A stretch of DNA of 64,000 nucleotides from JAAYTL01 sp031460505 (GTDB lineage: Bacteria; Bacillota; Clostridia; Tissierellales; Tissierellaceae), in contig JAVKTT010000003.1 in assembly GCA_031460505.1 (NCBI GenBank), positions 186,001 through 250,000 of the forward strand. The letters are read 5' to 3'. A program made the translations under genes and the position numbers. This document shows positions 42,452 through 50,963 of this stretch, piece by piece; position 1 is the stretch's first letter, and each line of letters starts with the position of its first letter. Below the pieces are notes generated by a model. It was given only the letters and a program-made list of their open reading frames with translations. It did no database searches and had not been told where the DNA came from.

Positions 42452-43738
42452 TTAATACATTTTTGCACTCATCTTGTTAAAACCTAATTCATTTGTAGCA
42501 CCTGTTATTGCTTGTATTTCTACTGTTATCGACCCATCTGATGATAAACTGCCATCGAAACCGCCAGCAATTATATCAGAATAATCCAATGTCCCAATTA
42601 CCTTATCCATTCTAGGAAGTACAATAACCTCATTAGAATTACCACCTGTCACTACTGCATCTGCAGAAGCATGGGCATCTGCTAATGATTGACTAGCTCC
42701 ATCTCGGCCAGCATATTCATTAGTAATAATAACTGTTTTGATTCCCTTTTCTTCAATCTTCCTACAGTTCATAATTAAGTCTGTATCTGGATTACCAAAT
42801 CCTTCTTGGGAAATGATTACACCATCTAATCCGAGATACTCCACAAGTTTTGCTGTCCAATCTGATGATCTTTCCTTATCAGCTAGGTATACGTTTTCAT
42901 TAGTGATAATAACTCCTAGGAAATTAATTTCTTTCCCATGCTTTTCATATAAATCCTCTACAACTGGATTATTTAGATGATGATAAGTTGTATTTTTATC
43001 ACACGCAGAAACACAATTTCCACTGATAATTGCACCATCCATTATTTCAGTTGGATAGAGTATAGTTGGAACAATCTGTTTTGCATCTACACCATATACA
43101 TAGGTATCATGAAGCAAACCTTGGGATTGAAGCATTAAAACATAAGCAACCTTAGGCAAGTTCTTATATTTCTCTACAGCTTCTAATAGTGGCAATGTTT
43201 CAAATAATTCTACTGAATCAGGTTTTATTTCTTTTGCTGCTTTTCCAAGATATTTAGCAGCCTTTAGCCCAGCAAATCTAAGAGCCTTCTCATGGTCATG
43301 CTGTCTTAGGTCTTCTCTAGGCTGACAAACTAATACAATATTGTTTAGTTTTGAAAAGGGAGTATACTCAGCTCCTGGTCCAGTCATATCAATTATTCCT
43401 TCTTGAAAACCTACTATCTTTCCAGTAGTAACTACTGCACACCCCTTCAAGACATTAGTTTTACCGGATCCTACAGTTTCAACCTTGGATAAGGTACCGG
43501 GAAATACACCACCATTTCCCTCTACCTTTACCCTTGGTTCAATTACATCCTTTACTGGAGTTATCCTAATACCTTCACCAGGTCTTGCAATTTCTACATC
43601 TACTTTTTCAAGATGTTCATCTTCTTTTATAAGGTTTATTAACTCTTCCTTATTTACAAATAACACACCATCTTTAATAGTTGTTTCTTTTCCAAATTGA
43701 ACATCTTTTATAAAAATACTACCTAATTCTAGATGCAT
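42452..43738 (-). CDS. grdE: Glycine reductase component B, alpha/beta proprotein
   Basis: A 428-residue proprotein. Self-cleavage before the cysteine in IISGNCVSACDKNTTYHH (near residue 242) yields a beta chain and an alpha chain with an N-terminal pyruvoyl group, which binds the glycine amino group as a Schiff base. Other stretches are MTGPGAEYTPFSKLNN and ITNEYAGRDGASQSLADAHA. The grdE-grdB pairing, rather than grdF/G or grdH/I, suggests glycine as substrate. ATG with GAGGAGGTG. It lies 28 bases before grdA and 58 after trxA. Confidence 0.95.
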   Translation of the reverse strand: MHLELGSIFIKDVQFGKETTIKDGVLFVNKEELINLIKEDEHLEKVDVEIARPGEGIRITPVKDVIEPRVKVEGNGGVFPGTLSKVETVGSGKTNVLKGCAVVTTGKIVGFQEGIIDMTGPGAEYTPFSKLNNIVLVCQPREDLRQHDHEKALRFAGLKAAKYLGKAAKEIKPDSVELFETLPLLEAVEKYKNLPKVAYVLMLQSQGLLHDTYVYGVDAKQIVPTILYPTEIMDGAIISGNCVSACDKNTTYHHLNNPVVEDLYEKHGKEINFLGVIITNENVYLADKERSSDWTAKLVEYLGLDGVIISQEGFGNPDTDLIMNCRKIEEKGIKTVIITNEYAGRDGASQSLADAHASADAVVTGGNSNEVIVLPRMDKVIGTLDYSDIIAGGFDGSLSSDGSITVEIQAITGATNELGFNKMSAKMY

Positions 43739-43796
43739 AAATTCACCTCCTCGAGTTTAATTTATCTTAATTTCCATAAAGGATAATTAAAACCTC

Positions 43797-44114
43797 TTAA
43801 AGATACTTCTTAATCATTTCTTCCACTGATTCTTTAGTTGCATCATCAGCTACTACTGAGTCTATTTTTTCTCCGTCCTTATAAATAGCTACAACAGGAA
43901 GTCCTAGCACCTTTTGGCCAATAGCTAACCTTCTAGCTTTTGTAATATCCAATGAAGTGAATTTTATCTTATCACTATAAGTCCCTTCCATATCTTGAAC
44001 ATATGGCATTAGCGCTTTACATGGCTCACATGTTGGACTCCAGAAGTCTACTAATACATAGCCTTCAGTCTGTAATACTTCTACATCAAAATTTTCTTTG
44101 TTTAACTCTAACAT
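43797..44114 (-). CDS. trxA: Thioredoxin, glycine reductase type
   Basis: A 105-residue thioredoxin. The active site is WSPTCEPCK (Cys29 and Cys32), so Thr and Glu replace the usual Trp and Gly of WCGPC; the cis-proline lies in LGLPVVAIY. It delivers electrons from TrxB to the selenoprotein A disulfide-like bond. ATG with AGGAGG. It is 19 bases after trxB and leads into grdE. Active-site variants of this kind are known in thioredoxins coupled to glycine reductase. Confidence 0.93.
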   Translation of the reverse strand: MLELNKENFDVEVLQTEGYVLVDFWSPTCEPCKALMPYVQDMEGTYSDKIKFTSLDITKARRLAIGQKVLGLPVVAIYKDGEKIDSVVADDATKESVEEMIKKYL

Positions 44115-44133
44115 TTAAATTCCTCCTTGATAA

Positions 44134-45069
44134 TTACTCAAAATTCCTATCTATATATTTTTCTGCTTGAACTGCAGCGATAGCTCCATCAGCAGTTGCA
44201 GTTACAACCTGTCTTAAAGATTTAACCCTATTATCTCCAGCAGCAAATACACCATCCACATTTGTCTCCATATTGTCATTAGTAATTATATACCCACGAT
44301 CCATCTCAATTATGTTTTCAAAAAGCTTTGTTTGTGGTAAGTAACCTACATAAACAAATATTCCAAAAGCACCATCTTCTTCATCAGGTAAGATTTCTCT
44401 TTCTTCATTTGTCTTTAAATTTTTAACAACAAAGGATTCTAACATATCTTTTCCCTTGATCTCTGTGATTACTGTATCCCACATAAAGTCGATTTTAGGA
44501 TTTGCAAATGCTTTTTCTTGAATTGATTTAGCTGCTCTTAACTCATCTCTTCTATGAATAATAGTTACTTTTTTTGCAAATTTTGATACGTAAATAGCCT
44601 CTTCTACAGCAGAGTCTCCTCCACCCATTACAAATACTTCTAAATCTTGAAAGAATGGCGCATCACAAGTGGCACAGTATGAAACCCCACGCCCTATAAG
44701 TTCTTTTTCACCAGGGCATCCTATTAATCTAGGTACTGAACCTGTAGCTATTATGACTGTTTTACCTTGGTATTCTTCTTTTTTACCTTTTACTTTTTTA
44801 ATTTTATCACTAAAGTCTACTTCTATGATTTCGTCCGAAACTTTATTGGCTCCAAATGCCTTAGCTTGGTCAACCATTCTAGCCACCAATGATGGACCTG
44901 TTGCATTAAGTACTGATCCAGGATAGTTTTCAACTTCAGATGTAGTAGCAATTTGTCCACCATCTATATCCTTTTCAATTATTAATGTATTAAGTCTTGA
45001 CCTTGATGCATATAAACCTGCTGATAGCCCTGCAGGACCTCCACCTATTATGATAACATCATATAACAT
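44134..45069 (-). CDS. trxB: Thioredoxin reductase
   Basis: A 311-residue flavoprotein. FAD loop IIGGGPAGLSAGLYASRS, redox pair CATCDAPFF (near 135), NADP(H) loop VMGGGDSAVEEAIYV and the C-terminal GVFAAGDNRVKSLRQVVTA. It reduces thioredoxin with NADPH for glycine reductase. ATG with GAGGAGG. It is the first gene of the visible operon; the small grdX gene that often comes first in grd operons is not present upstream. I could not find a convincing promoter box in the 155 bases before it. Confidence 0.95.
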   Translation of the reverse strand: MLYDVIIIGGGPAGLSAGLYASRSRLNTLIIEKDIDGGQIATTSEVENYPGSVLNATGPSLVARMVDQAKAFGANKVSDEIIEVDFSDKIKKVKGKKEEYQGKTVIIATGSVPRLIGCPGEKELIGRGVSYCATCDAPFFQDLEVFVMGGGDSAVEEAIYVSKFAKKVTIIHRRDELRAAKSIQEKAFANPKIDFMWDTVITEIKGKDMLESFVVKNLKTNEEREILPDEEDGAFGIFVYVGYLPQTKLFENIIEMDRGYIITNDNMETNVDGVFAAGDNRVKSLRQVVTATADGAIAAVQAEKYIDRNFE

Positions 45070-45167
45070 AAAATTTCCTCCTCATAATCTATTATTAAAT
45101 TTATTTTTATATATACTACCTATCTTATATATATTCCCATAAAACTTGATATTAAAATGTAAAGTAG

Positions 45168-45202
45168 AAAAAAAGAATAAATAGGCAAACCCACTTATTC
45201 TT
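45168..45202 (-). terminator. Terminator of the Na/Pi symporter gene
   Basis: AAGAATAA / TTATTCTT stem around a 14-base loop with inner GG-CC pairing, then U7 on the minus strand, 24 bases after the stop. Confidence 0.75.
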
Positions 45203-45225
45203 ATATTTTTCAATAAAATTATGAA

Positions 45226-46830
45226 TTATTTATATTTGTCCAAAACATACATTGCTATGTTTACTGAATGATCAGAAACCCTCTCTAAATTACCTAAGGC
45301 ATCTAAATATAGCACTCCTGGCTCAGTTAAACATTCCATTCTACTCAATCTATCCATATGATCTGCTCTACTTTTCTTTTCAATTGAGTCTACAATATCT
45401 TCTAAAGTTAAAACTTCATTTGCAAGATCTTTATCATCAGTTTCAAAGGCTTTCATTGTTTTCATAAACACTTCTTCGCATTTATCAAACATTTCATTTA
45501 AGCCCTCTATTCCATCATCACTAAATGATAATCCTTGTTTTTTCTTATATTCTGCTAGCTCAACTAGATTTTCAACATGGTCTCCTACTCTTTCTATATC
45601 ATCTATTGTATATAGAAAGTTAGTTACCATTGTACGTTGAGTACCTGACAGGGATTCACTTGATAAAAGAACTAGATAATCAGTTATTTCTTTTTCAATC
45701 TGATTTACAAGTTTTTCTGTTTCATATACTTTTTCTATTACATCAAATTCATTATGAACAAATGCTTTTCTGCCCAACGCTAAATTTTTCGATACACATT
45801 CACCCATTCTAATGACTTCTTTTTTGGCTTGTCCAAGTGCAATTCCTGGAGTCTCAATAATTCTTGTGTCTAAGTATATAGTAGCATCCATATCAGCTTT
45901 ATCTGGACCAGTAACTAGTTTTTCAGCAGCCATTACTAAGTATTTTGCAAATGGGAATTGAATTATTACATTGACTATATTAAATAATGTATGTGCATTA
46001 GCAATCTGTCTTTTAACATCACCAGGAGAAATATATTCTACTATGGTTTGGATTGGAATTCTTAAAAAAAACATAAAGATAATTGTACCTATTAAATTAA
46101 AAAGAAAATGTATAACTGCTGCTCTTTTTGCTGTTTTATTTGCTCCAACACTTGATATTAGAGATGTTGTAGTTGTTCCAATATTATCTCCGAAAAGTAT
46201 CGGAAATGCCATATTGATACTTATTAATCCCTCTCCTGCTAATGCCTGCAATAGACCAATAGAAGCACTACTACTTTGTACTATTGTAGTAAGTAGTAAA
46301 CCTACTATTACACCTATGATTGGATTATTTAAATTTACCATTATATCAGAAAATGCTTGAACCTCTGCTAATGGTTTTAATCCTCCACTCATCATATCCA
46401 TACCAATAAACAGAATACCTATGCCTATTATAATTTCAGCGATATCTTTGTTTCTTTTCTTTTTAGCTGATAACCATACAGCTACACCTAGTGCTACTGC
46501 TATAGGAGCATATTCAACTACATCAAATGCAATTATCTGCGCAGTTATAGTAGTACCTATATTAGCTCCCATAATAACTCCAGCTGCCTGCGGTAAAGAC
46601 ATCAAGCCTGCATTTACGAATCCAACCACCATTACAGTTGTAGCACTACTACTTTGAATTACCATGGTTACAAGAGCACCAACCAATACTCCCATTAACC
46701 TATTGTTTGTAAGGACTTCAATTAATCTACGAAGTCTATCTCCTGCTGCCTTTTGTAGTCCATCTCCCATCATAGTCATTCCATATAGAAATAGTCCTAA
46801 GCCTCCAATGACTGGTATTGCAATATCCAT
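45226..46830 (-). CDS. Na/Pi cotransporter family protein with PhoU-like domain
   Basis: A 534-residue protein. The membrane part (about 1-310) has two repeats with the signature QSSSATTVMVVGFVNAG and QSSSASIGLLQALAGEG, typical of NptA/YjbB-type sodium-phosphate symporters. The C-terminal 200 residues are helical and PhoU-like (IDDIERVGDHVENLVELAEY, LERVSDHSVNIAMYV). It probably moves phosphate with Na+, in either direction. It has its own ribosome binding site (GGAGGAAT) and stands alone between the grd operon and trmL. Confidence 0.9.
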   Translation of the reverse strand: MDIAIPVIGGLGLFLYGMTMMGDGLQKAAGDRLRRLIEVLTNNRLMGVLVGALVTMVIQSSSATTVMVVGFVNAGLMSLPQAAGVIMGANIGTTITAQIIAFDVVEYAPIAVALGVAVWLSAKKKRNKDIAEIIIGIGILFIGMDMMSGGLKPLAEVQAFSDIMVNLNNPIIGVIVGLLLTTIVQSSSASIGLLQALAGEGLISINMAFPILFGDNIGTTTTSLISSVGANKTAKRAAVIHFLFNLIGTIIFMFFLRIPIQTIVEYISPGDVKRQIANAHTLFNIVNVIIQFPFAKYLVMAAEKLVTGPDKADMDATIYLDTRIIETPGIALGQAKKEVIRMGECVSKNLALGRKAFVHNEFDVIEKVYETEKLVNQIEKEITDYLVLLSSESLSGTQRTMVTNFLYTIDDIERVGDHVENLVELAEYKKKQGLSFSDDGIEGLNEMFDKCEEVFMKTMKAFETDDKDLANEVLTLEDIVDSIEKKSRADHMDRLSRMECLTEPGVLYLDALGNLERVSDHSVNIAMYVLDKYK

Positions 46831-46891
46831 TATAATAATTCCTCCTAAGTAAGATTAATAAATAAAATAAAAAATAAACGAATCTATAACT

Positions 46892-47359
46892 TTATGTTAA
46901 ATTTGGAAAATCCAACTGTCTTAATGCCTCGTAAATAATTATATTAACTGAATTGGATAAGTTTAAGGATCTTGCAATATCGCTTCTCATAGGAATTTTA
47001 ATGCAGGTTTCCCTATTATTATCTAATAACTCTTTAGGTAATCCTTTAGTTTCTTTTCCAAAAACAAAGAAAGTACTGTCCCTATACTCAAACTCACAAT
47101 AATTCTTTGATGCCTTTGTAGTTGCATAATAAAAATTGCCTTCTGGATACTTTTGTAATAATTCATCAAAACTGTCATAATAATGAATATCAACAAGGTT
47201 CCAATAATCTAATCCTGCCCTTTTTAGATGCTTATCATCTACAGAGAACCCTAAGGGTCTTATTAGATGTAGTGCTGTATCAGTCAAGGCACAAGTTCTT
47301 GCAATGTTTCCTGTATTTTGTGGTATTTCAGGCTCTACCAATACTATATTTAATGACAC
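46892..47359 (-). CDS. trmL: tRNA (cytidine(34)-2'-O)-methyltransferase TrmL
   Basis: A 155-residue SPOUT methyltransferase. It methylates the ribose of the wobble base in tRNA-Leu. Seen are NIVLVEPEIPQNTGNIARTC, GFSVDDKHLKRAGLDYW, FVFGKETKGLP and IPMRSDIARSLNLSNSVNI, the knotted SAM-binding end. GTG start after AGGAGA. It overlaps nothing but follows the HAD gene by 16 bases and may be coexpressed with it. Confidence 0.95.
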   Translation of the reverse strand: MSLNIVLVEPEIPQNTGNIARTCALTDTALHLIRPLGFSVDDKHLKRAGLDYWNLVDIHYYDSFDELLQKYPEGNFYYATTKASKNYCEFEYRDSTFFVFGKETKGLPKELLDNNRETCIKIPMRSDIARSLNLSNSVNIIIYEALRQLDFPNLT

Positions 47360-47375
47360 TTTTCAACATCTCCTA

Positions 47376-48191
47376 CTATAAAATATATTTCTCGATTACT
47401 TTTGCTACTCCATCTTCATCATTTGTAGATGTAACTATATCCGCTACGGATTTTACCTTTTCGACACCATTGCCCATTGCAACGCCAAGTCCTGCAAAAT
47501 CAATCATAGAAATATCATTTTCATTGTCACCGATTGCAATTACTTCATGTGATGATATATTTAAATGACTACACAGGTATTCTAAGCTGTTCCCCTTAGA
47601 AACATAACTATCCATTACTTCTAGATTATTTCCCCAGGAAGTACATATGTTAATATCTTCAATATATTTCAGTCTACTTTTTAATCTATTCAATTTATCT
47701 CTATCATCATCTAAAAATAAAAACTTGTAGACATTTATTCCCTTATTTAGAATTTCTTCCGCATTATCAAAAATATTTACTTTAATCTCATTTCCACTCT
47801 TTTTTGATTCTTCAGTATTGTAGAAGTTTAGAACTTCTTCAACATAAACATTAGAATAAAAACTATTATCATCATAAAAGTGAAAATAAATATTTTCACT
47901 TTGCCCAATTTCTATAACCTCTTTTACTGATTTTGATTTCATAGGTTTATCAAAAATAATGTTTTTATCTTCATCTATCATTATAGCACCATTACATGAA
48001 ATTATAGGTTTATTAAGGTTTAATTTAATAGAATGATTGATAGCTGATTTAAGAATTCTACCGGTTGCTAGAACTACATAGACGCCTTTTTTACTTGCAT
48101 CATATATGGCTTGCCTAGTTCTATCACTTACGGTACCCTTGCTATTTAATAGAGTTCCATCCATATCAATAGCTACTAATTTGTAACTCAT
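47376..48191 (-). CDS. Cof-type HAD-IIB phosphatase
   Basis: A 271-residue HAD protein of the Cof/YcsE type. Motif I is IDMDGTLLNSKG, motif II LATGRI, and the end shows GDNENDISMIDFAGLGVAMGN. The central insert (about 85-190) forms the C2B cap. Family members dephosphorylate flavin, sugar or thiamine-intermediate phosphates with loose specificity, so no single substrate can be named. ATG with AAGGAGG. Confidence 0.92.
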   Translation of the reverse strand: MSYKLVAIDMDGTLLNSKGTVSDRTRQAIYDASKKGVYVVLATGRILKSAINHSIKLNLNKPIISCNGAIMIDEDKNIIFDKPMKSKSVKEVIEIGQSENIYFHFYDDNSFYSNVYVEEVLNFYNTEESKKSGNEIKVNIFDNAEEILNKGINVYKFLFLDDDRDKLNRLKSRLKYIEDINICTSWGNNLEVMDSYVSKGNSLEYLCSHLNISSHEVIAIGDNENDISMIDFAGLGVAMGNGVEKVKSVADIVTSTNDEDGVAKVIEKYIL

Positions 48192-48252
48192 ATTTTACCT
48201 CCTTTTTACATACAATTTAAATATACCATAGTTTTGATAAAATATAAACACA

Positions 48253-48292
48253 AAAATAACGACCAACCTCTATCTAGGTTAGTCATTATTTT
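48253..48292. terminator. Terminator downstream of the first GNAT gene
   Basis: AAAATAACGACCAACCT pairs with AGGTTAGTCATTATTTT with two mismatches, flanked by A- and T-runs. It works best on the minus strand, after the acetyltransferase gene. Confidence 0.75.
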
Positions 48293-48303
48293 TTTATTTT
48301 TCT

Positions 48304-48344
48304 GGGACATAGGGTCAGAATTATATCTCATATCCCCTCTGTCC
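48304..48344. repeat. Inverted repeat, REP-like
   Basis: GGGACATAGGG pairs imperfectly with CCCCTCTGTCC and contains 'agggtcagaatta', a string I recall from REP sequences of Firmicutes. It is richer in G and C than its surroundings. Confidence 0.4.
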
Positions 48345-48370
48345 TTCTAATCATTATTATTGTAAATTAC

Positions 48371-48778
48371 TTACTTCATAAAGGCAATACAATTATAATC
48401 AGAAGATTTTACCATACCACTTTTCGTATAAAAATTAATTGTCTTTTCAGTATTGTCTGTCATTAAAATTATCTGACGAATTGATGTATATTTCTCTAAA
48501 ATCAATCTCAATAAACTACTTCCAATACCTTGTCCTTGATATTCTTTTAAAACTAAAATATCCTGTATATAGATAATAGTATGGTTATCTCCTATTACAC
48601 GAATTAAACCCACTAATTTATCTTGATCCCAAACAGTGAATACTTTTAGTGAATTCTCAATAGCATTTTTTAGCCTAATACTATCATTTGTATATGAAGA
48701 CCATCCTACATCATTATATAAATCAATTAGCTCTTCAACTCTAGGTACAACATCTTCTTTAATTATTATCTTACTCAT
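48371..48778 (-). CDS. GNAT-family N-acetyltransferase
   Basis: A 135-residue acetyltransferase. The acetyl-CoA loop is LKEYQGQGIGSSLLRLILEKY (Q-x-x-G-x-G), with the last strand ILMTDNTEKTINFYTKSGMVKS. It resembles small YjgM/YafP-type enzymes of unknown acceptor. ATG with GGAGG. Monocistronic, with its own terminator. Nothing around it tells the substrate. Confidence 0.88.
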   Translation of the reverse strand: MSKIIIKEDVVPRVEELIDLYNDVGWSSYTNDSIRLKNAIENSLKVFTVWDQDKLVGLIRVIGDNHTIIYIQDILVLKEYQGQGIGSSLLRLILEKYTSIRQIILMTDNTEKTINFYTKSGMVKSSDYNCIAFMK

Positions 48779-48926
48779 TTTATCCTCCTCAAATTTTACT
48801 ATCTAATTTGAAGATTAATTCTTAATCTACCCACCTTGCCCACTCCTTTTAATAAACTCACTCTTATTAACAATATAATAATCATGATGATTTTACAAGT
48901 TGAATAACCCCAGACAACAAAAGGTT

Positions 48927-49472
48927 CTAATCATTAAAGAATTCCTCCCTACTTATTTCGTAGTCAACAAGACTTCGCCAGTTCCCTACTTGATCTTGCC
49001 ATATATTTTCTTGTATGCCAATCTTCCTTGCTCCAATCTTATTCTCATAGACATATTGGGCCCTTTTGTTTTCAAGCATTGTATCCCAAATGACTTTATC
49101 TATTGAAAACTTGGAATTGATGGCTTCATCTGTAAAAAGGAATTCTAATAACATCATGATAATTTTTGGCCCATATCCTCGATTTTGATAATCAGATTCA
49201 CATATTTTCCATCCAGGGTATGCAGCTCCATCACCTTTAATTCTATAGCTTAACTCCCCTATAGGCTTCTTATCAATTTCTATGATACAAAGTTGGCTTA
49301 ATTTACCTTCCCAGTTACCAATATTATTTTTAGTCTCTTCTAAAGATTCTCCTATACCATTAGGAAAACCTGCATGTTCCATAATCAATCCATCATTCCA
49401 CCATTCATTTAATTGAATAGCATCATCTAGAGTAGCACTTCTAATAACAATATTATCTTTTTCTATTCTCAT
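48927..49472 (-). CDS. GNAT-family N-acetyltransferase (RimJ/RimL-like)
   Basis: A 181-residue acetyltransferase with IVIRSATLDDAIQLNEWWND at the start and the acetyl-CoA loop YQNRGYGPKIIMMLLEFLF, then IDKVIWDTMLENKRAQYVYE. The pattern fits RimJ/L or aminoglycoside N-acetyltransferase-like enzymes; resistance should not be assumed. The ATG at 49472 has GGAGG 5 bases before it, so I reject the earlier ATG that contains the binding site. A GC-rich hairpin lies about 24 bases upstream. Confidence 0.85.
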   Translation of the reverse strand: MRIEKDNIVIRSATLDDAIQLNEWWNDGLIMEHAGFPNGIGESLEETKNNIGNWEGKLSQLCIIEIDKKPIGELSYRIKGDGAAYPGWKICESDYQNRGYGPKIIMMLLEFLFTDEAINSKFSIDKVIWDTMLENKRAQYVYENKIGARKIGIQENIWQDQVGNWRSLVDYEISREEFFND

Positions 49473-49495
49473 ACTGTCCTCCATTAATTTTTTTC

Positions 49496-49522
49496 GGAGG
49501 GTTTATAGAGCGTGAACCCTCC
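49496..49522 (-). other. GC-rich leader hairpin before the second GNAT gene
   Basis: GGAGGGTT / AACCCTCC, 8-bp stem, 11-base loop, on the minus strand followed by A-rich sequence and then the ribosome binding site. Without a U-run it is a leader structure, not a terminator. Confidence 0.5.
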
Positions 49523-49679
49523 ATACACGATTAATTGTCATTTTCATCATATCGCCCACTTCCTTTCTTACAAATTAATATTAGTTTGTATTTAAATCTT
49601 AATAATCTTTAGATAATTTATTCTACATAAGTTGGAAAAATCCTTCTTTTTTGTAACAATATTAAAAAACTACCTCCAA

Positions 49680-50957
49680 TCAATGATTGTGGTAGTTATT
49701 ATCAATTTTAATTTTATCTAATAAATCATCTACAGATTCTATACATATCATTCCTTGGTCTTTCATCTGGTCAATGATTTGTTTGGCTTCTCCATTAGTG
49801 TAATCAAAATCCATCGTATTATCTGCTAAGTAATAAACCTTTTTCCCGTTTTCCAATGCATGTTTAGCAGCTACTAAGTTTTTTAAATTTCCAGTACCAA
49901 TTGGTACATTTGATATAACAACTATATCAGATTTATTCATTAACTTAATATTTTTTTGATGTGTTTCATCGCTTATTCCTGAAAAAGGAATTTCCTCAAC
50001 CATAGTAATATTTAAATTCCTTCCATGTTCCCAATCAGAATCACCAGCATTTAACACTCCCAAGGATAATTCAAAACCCTCCTGATATAATTTGTTGATA
50101 ATTTCCTGACCTGAGCCTCCACCACAAACTATGTGGATATTGTTATATTTAAAATTATTACTCTTCTTTTTTATTTCAATTGGAGTTAGATGAATGGTAT
50201 CAGTATATTTGTTTTTCTCTAGAGCTACTTTCATATCATATGCATCTTCCATATTTTCTATAGTAATAACTTCCTCCGGTGTACCATTCCCTAAAATCTT
50301 TCCTTTGTGAAGTAATATAATCTCATCTGAATATCTACAAGCCATGTTTATATCATGTATAACTAATACTACGGTAAGCCCAGTTTCTATATTTAATCTT
50401 TTTAACAGATTTAGAATGTCCATCTGATGATTTATATCTAGGTTTGATGTTGGTTCGTCTAATAATATGATTGAAGGCTTCTGAGCCAAAGCCTTTGCAA
50501 TAAATACTCTTTGTCTTTCTCCACCTGATATTTGATTTATAGCCCTGTCCTTTAAATCCAAAGTATTAGTCAGCTTTAGTGACTCATTTATAATTTTATA
50601 ATCAAGTTCATCTTCACCTTCAAAGCGATTTTTATGTGGATGTCTCCCCATCATAACTATATCTTCTGCAGTAAACTCATAATCTATATTTGTATCTTGA
50701 GGAACTAAAGCAATTTTCTTTGCTACTTCTCTTTTTTTATATGATGAAATATCCTTTTCATACAAAAGAATTTGACCTTTACTTGGTTTGTATATTTGGT
50801 TTAAAGTTTTAAGTAGTGTTGATTTACCAGACCCATTAGGACCAATTATGCTTACAAAGCTTCCAGCTTTAATACTAAAGCTAATATCCCTTATTACCAA
50901 ATTATCTCTATATCCAAATTCTAATTTTTTGACTTCTAATGCGTTCATTTTCTCCAC
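49680..50957 (-). CDS. btuD: Corrinoid ABC transporter ATPase with C-terminal extra domain
   Basis: A 425-residue FecE/BtuD-type ATPase. Walker A IIGPNGSGKSTL, signature ISGGERQRVFIAKALA, Walker B IILLDEPTSNLD and switch VLVIHD cover about 1-255. An added 150-residue domain follows (IHIVCGGGSGQEIINKL, LNAGDSDWEHGRNLNI, VVISNVPIGTGN), a Rossmann-like fold also seen in B. subtilis YvrA. It works with the permease and binding protein upstream. The start is ambiguous: GTG 50957, or ATG 50948 whose GGAG lies only 3 bases away. It follows the permease by 6 bases. Confidence 0.88.
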   Translation of the reverse strand: MEKMNALEVKKLEFGYRDNLVIRDISFSIKAGSFVSIIGPNGSGKSTLLKTLNQIYKPSKGQILLYEKDISSYKKREVAKKIALVPQDTNIDYEFTAEDIVMMGRHPHKNRFEGEDELDYKIINESLKLTNTLDLKDRAINQISGGERQRVFIAKALAQKPSIILLDEPTSNLDINHQMDILNLLKRLNIETGLTVVLVIHDINMACRYSDEIILLHKGKILGNGTPEEVITIENMEDAYDMKVALEKNKYTDTIHLTPIEIKKKSNNFKYNNIHIVCGGGSGQEIINKLYQEGFELSLGVLNAGDSDWEHGRNLNITMVEEIPFSGISDETHQKNIKLMNKSDIVVISNVPIGTGNLKNLVAAKHALENGKKVYYLADNTMDFDYTNGEAKQIIDQMKDQGMICIESVDDLLDKIKIDNNYHNH

Positions 50958-50963
50958 TACTTT

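Noticed and set aside
47122..47568. Plus-strand open frame of 148 codons spanning trmL and the HAD gene
   Set aside because: Antisense to two clear genes, with no start signal and low-complexity hydrophobic content.
48927..49472. Aminoglycoside resistance acetyltransferase
   Set aside because: The GNAT pattern fits RimJ/L-like enzymes equally well and there is no resistance context.
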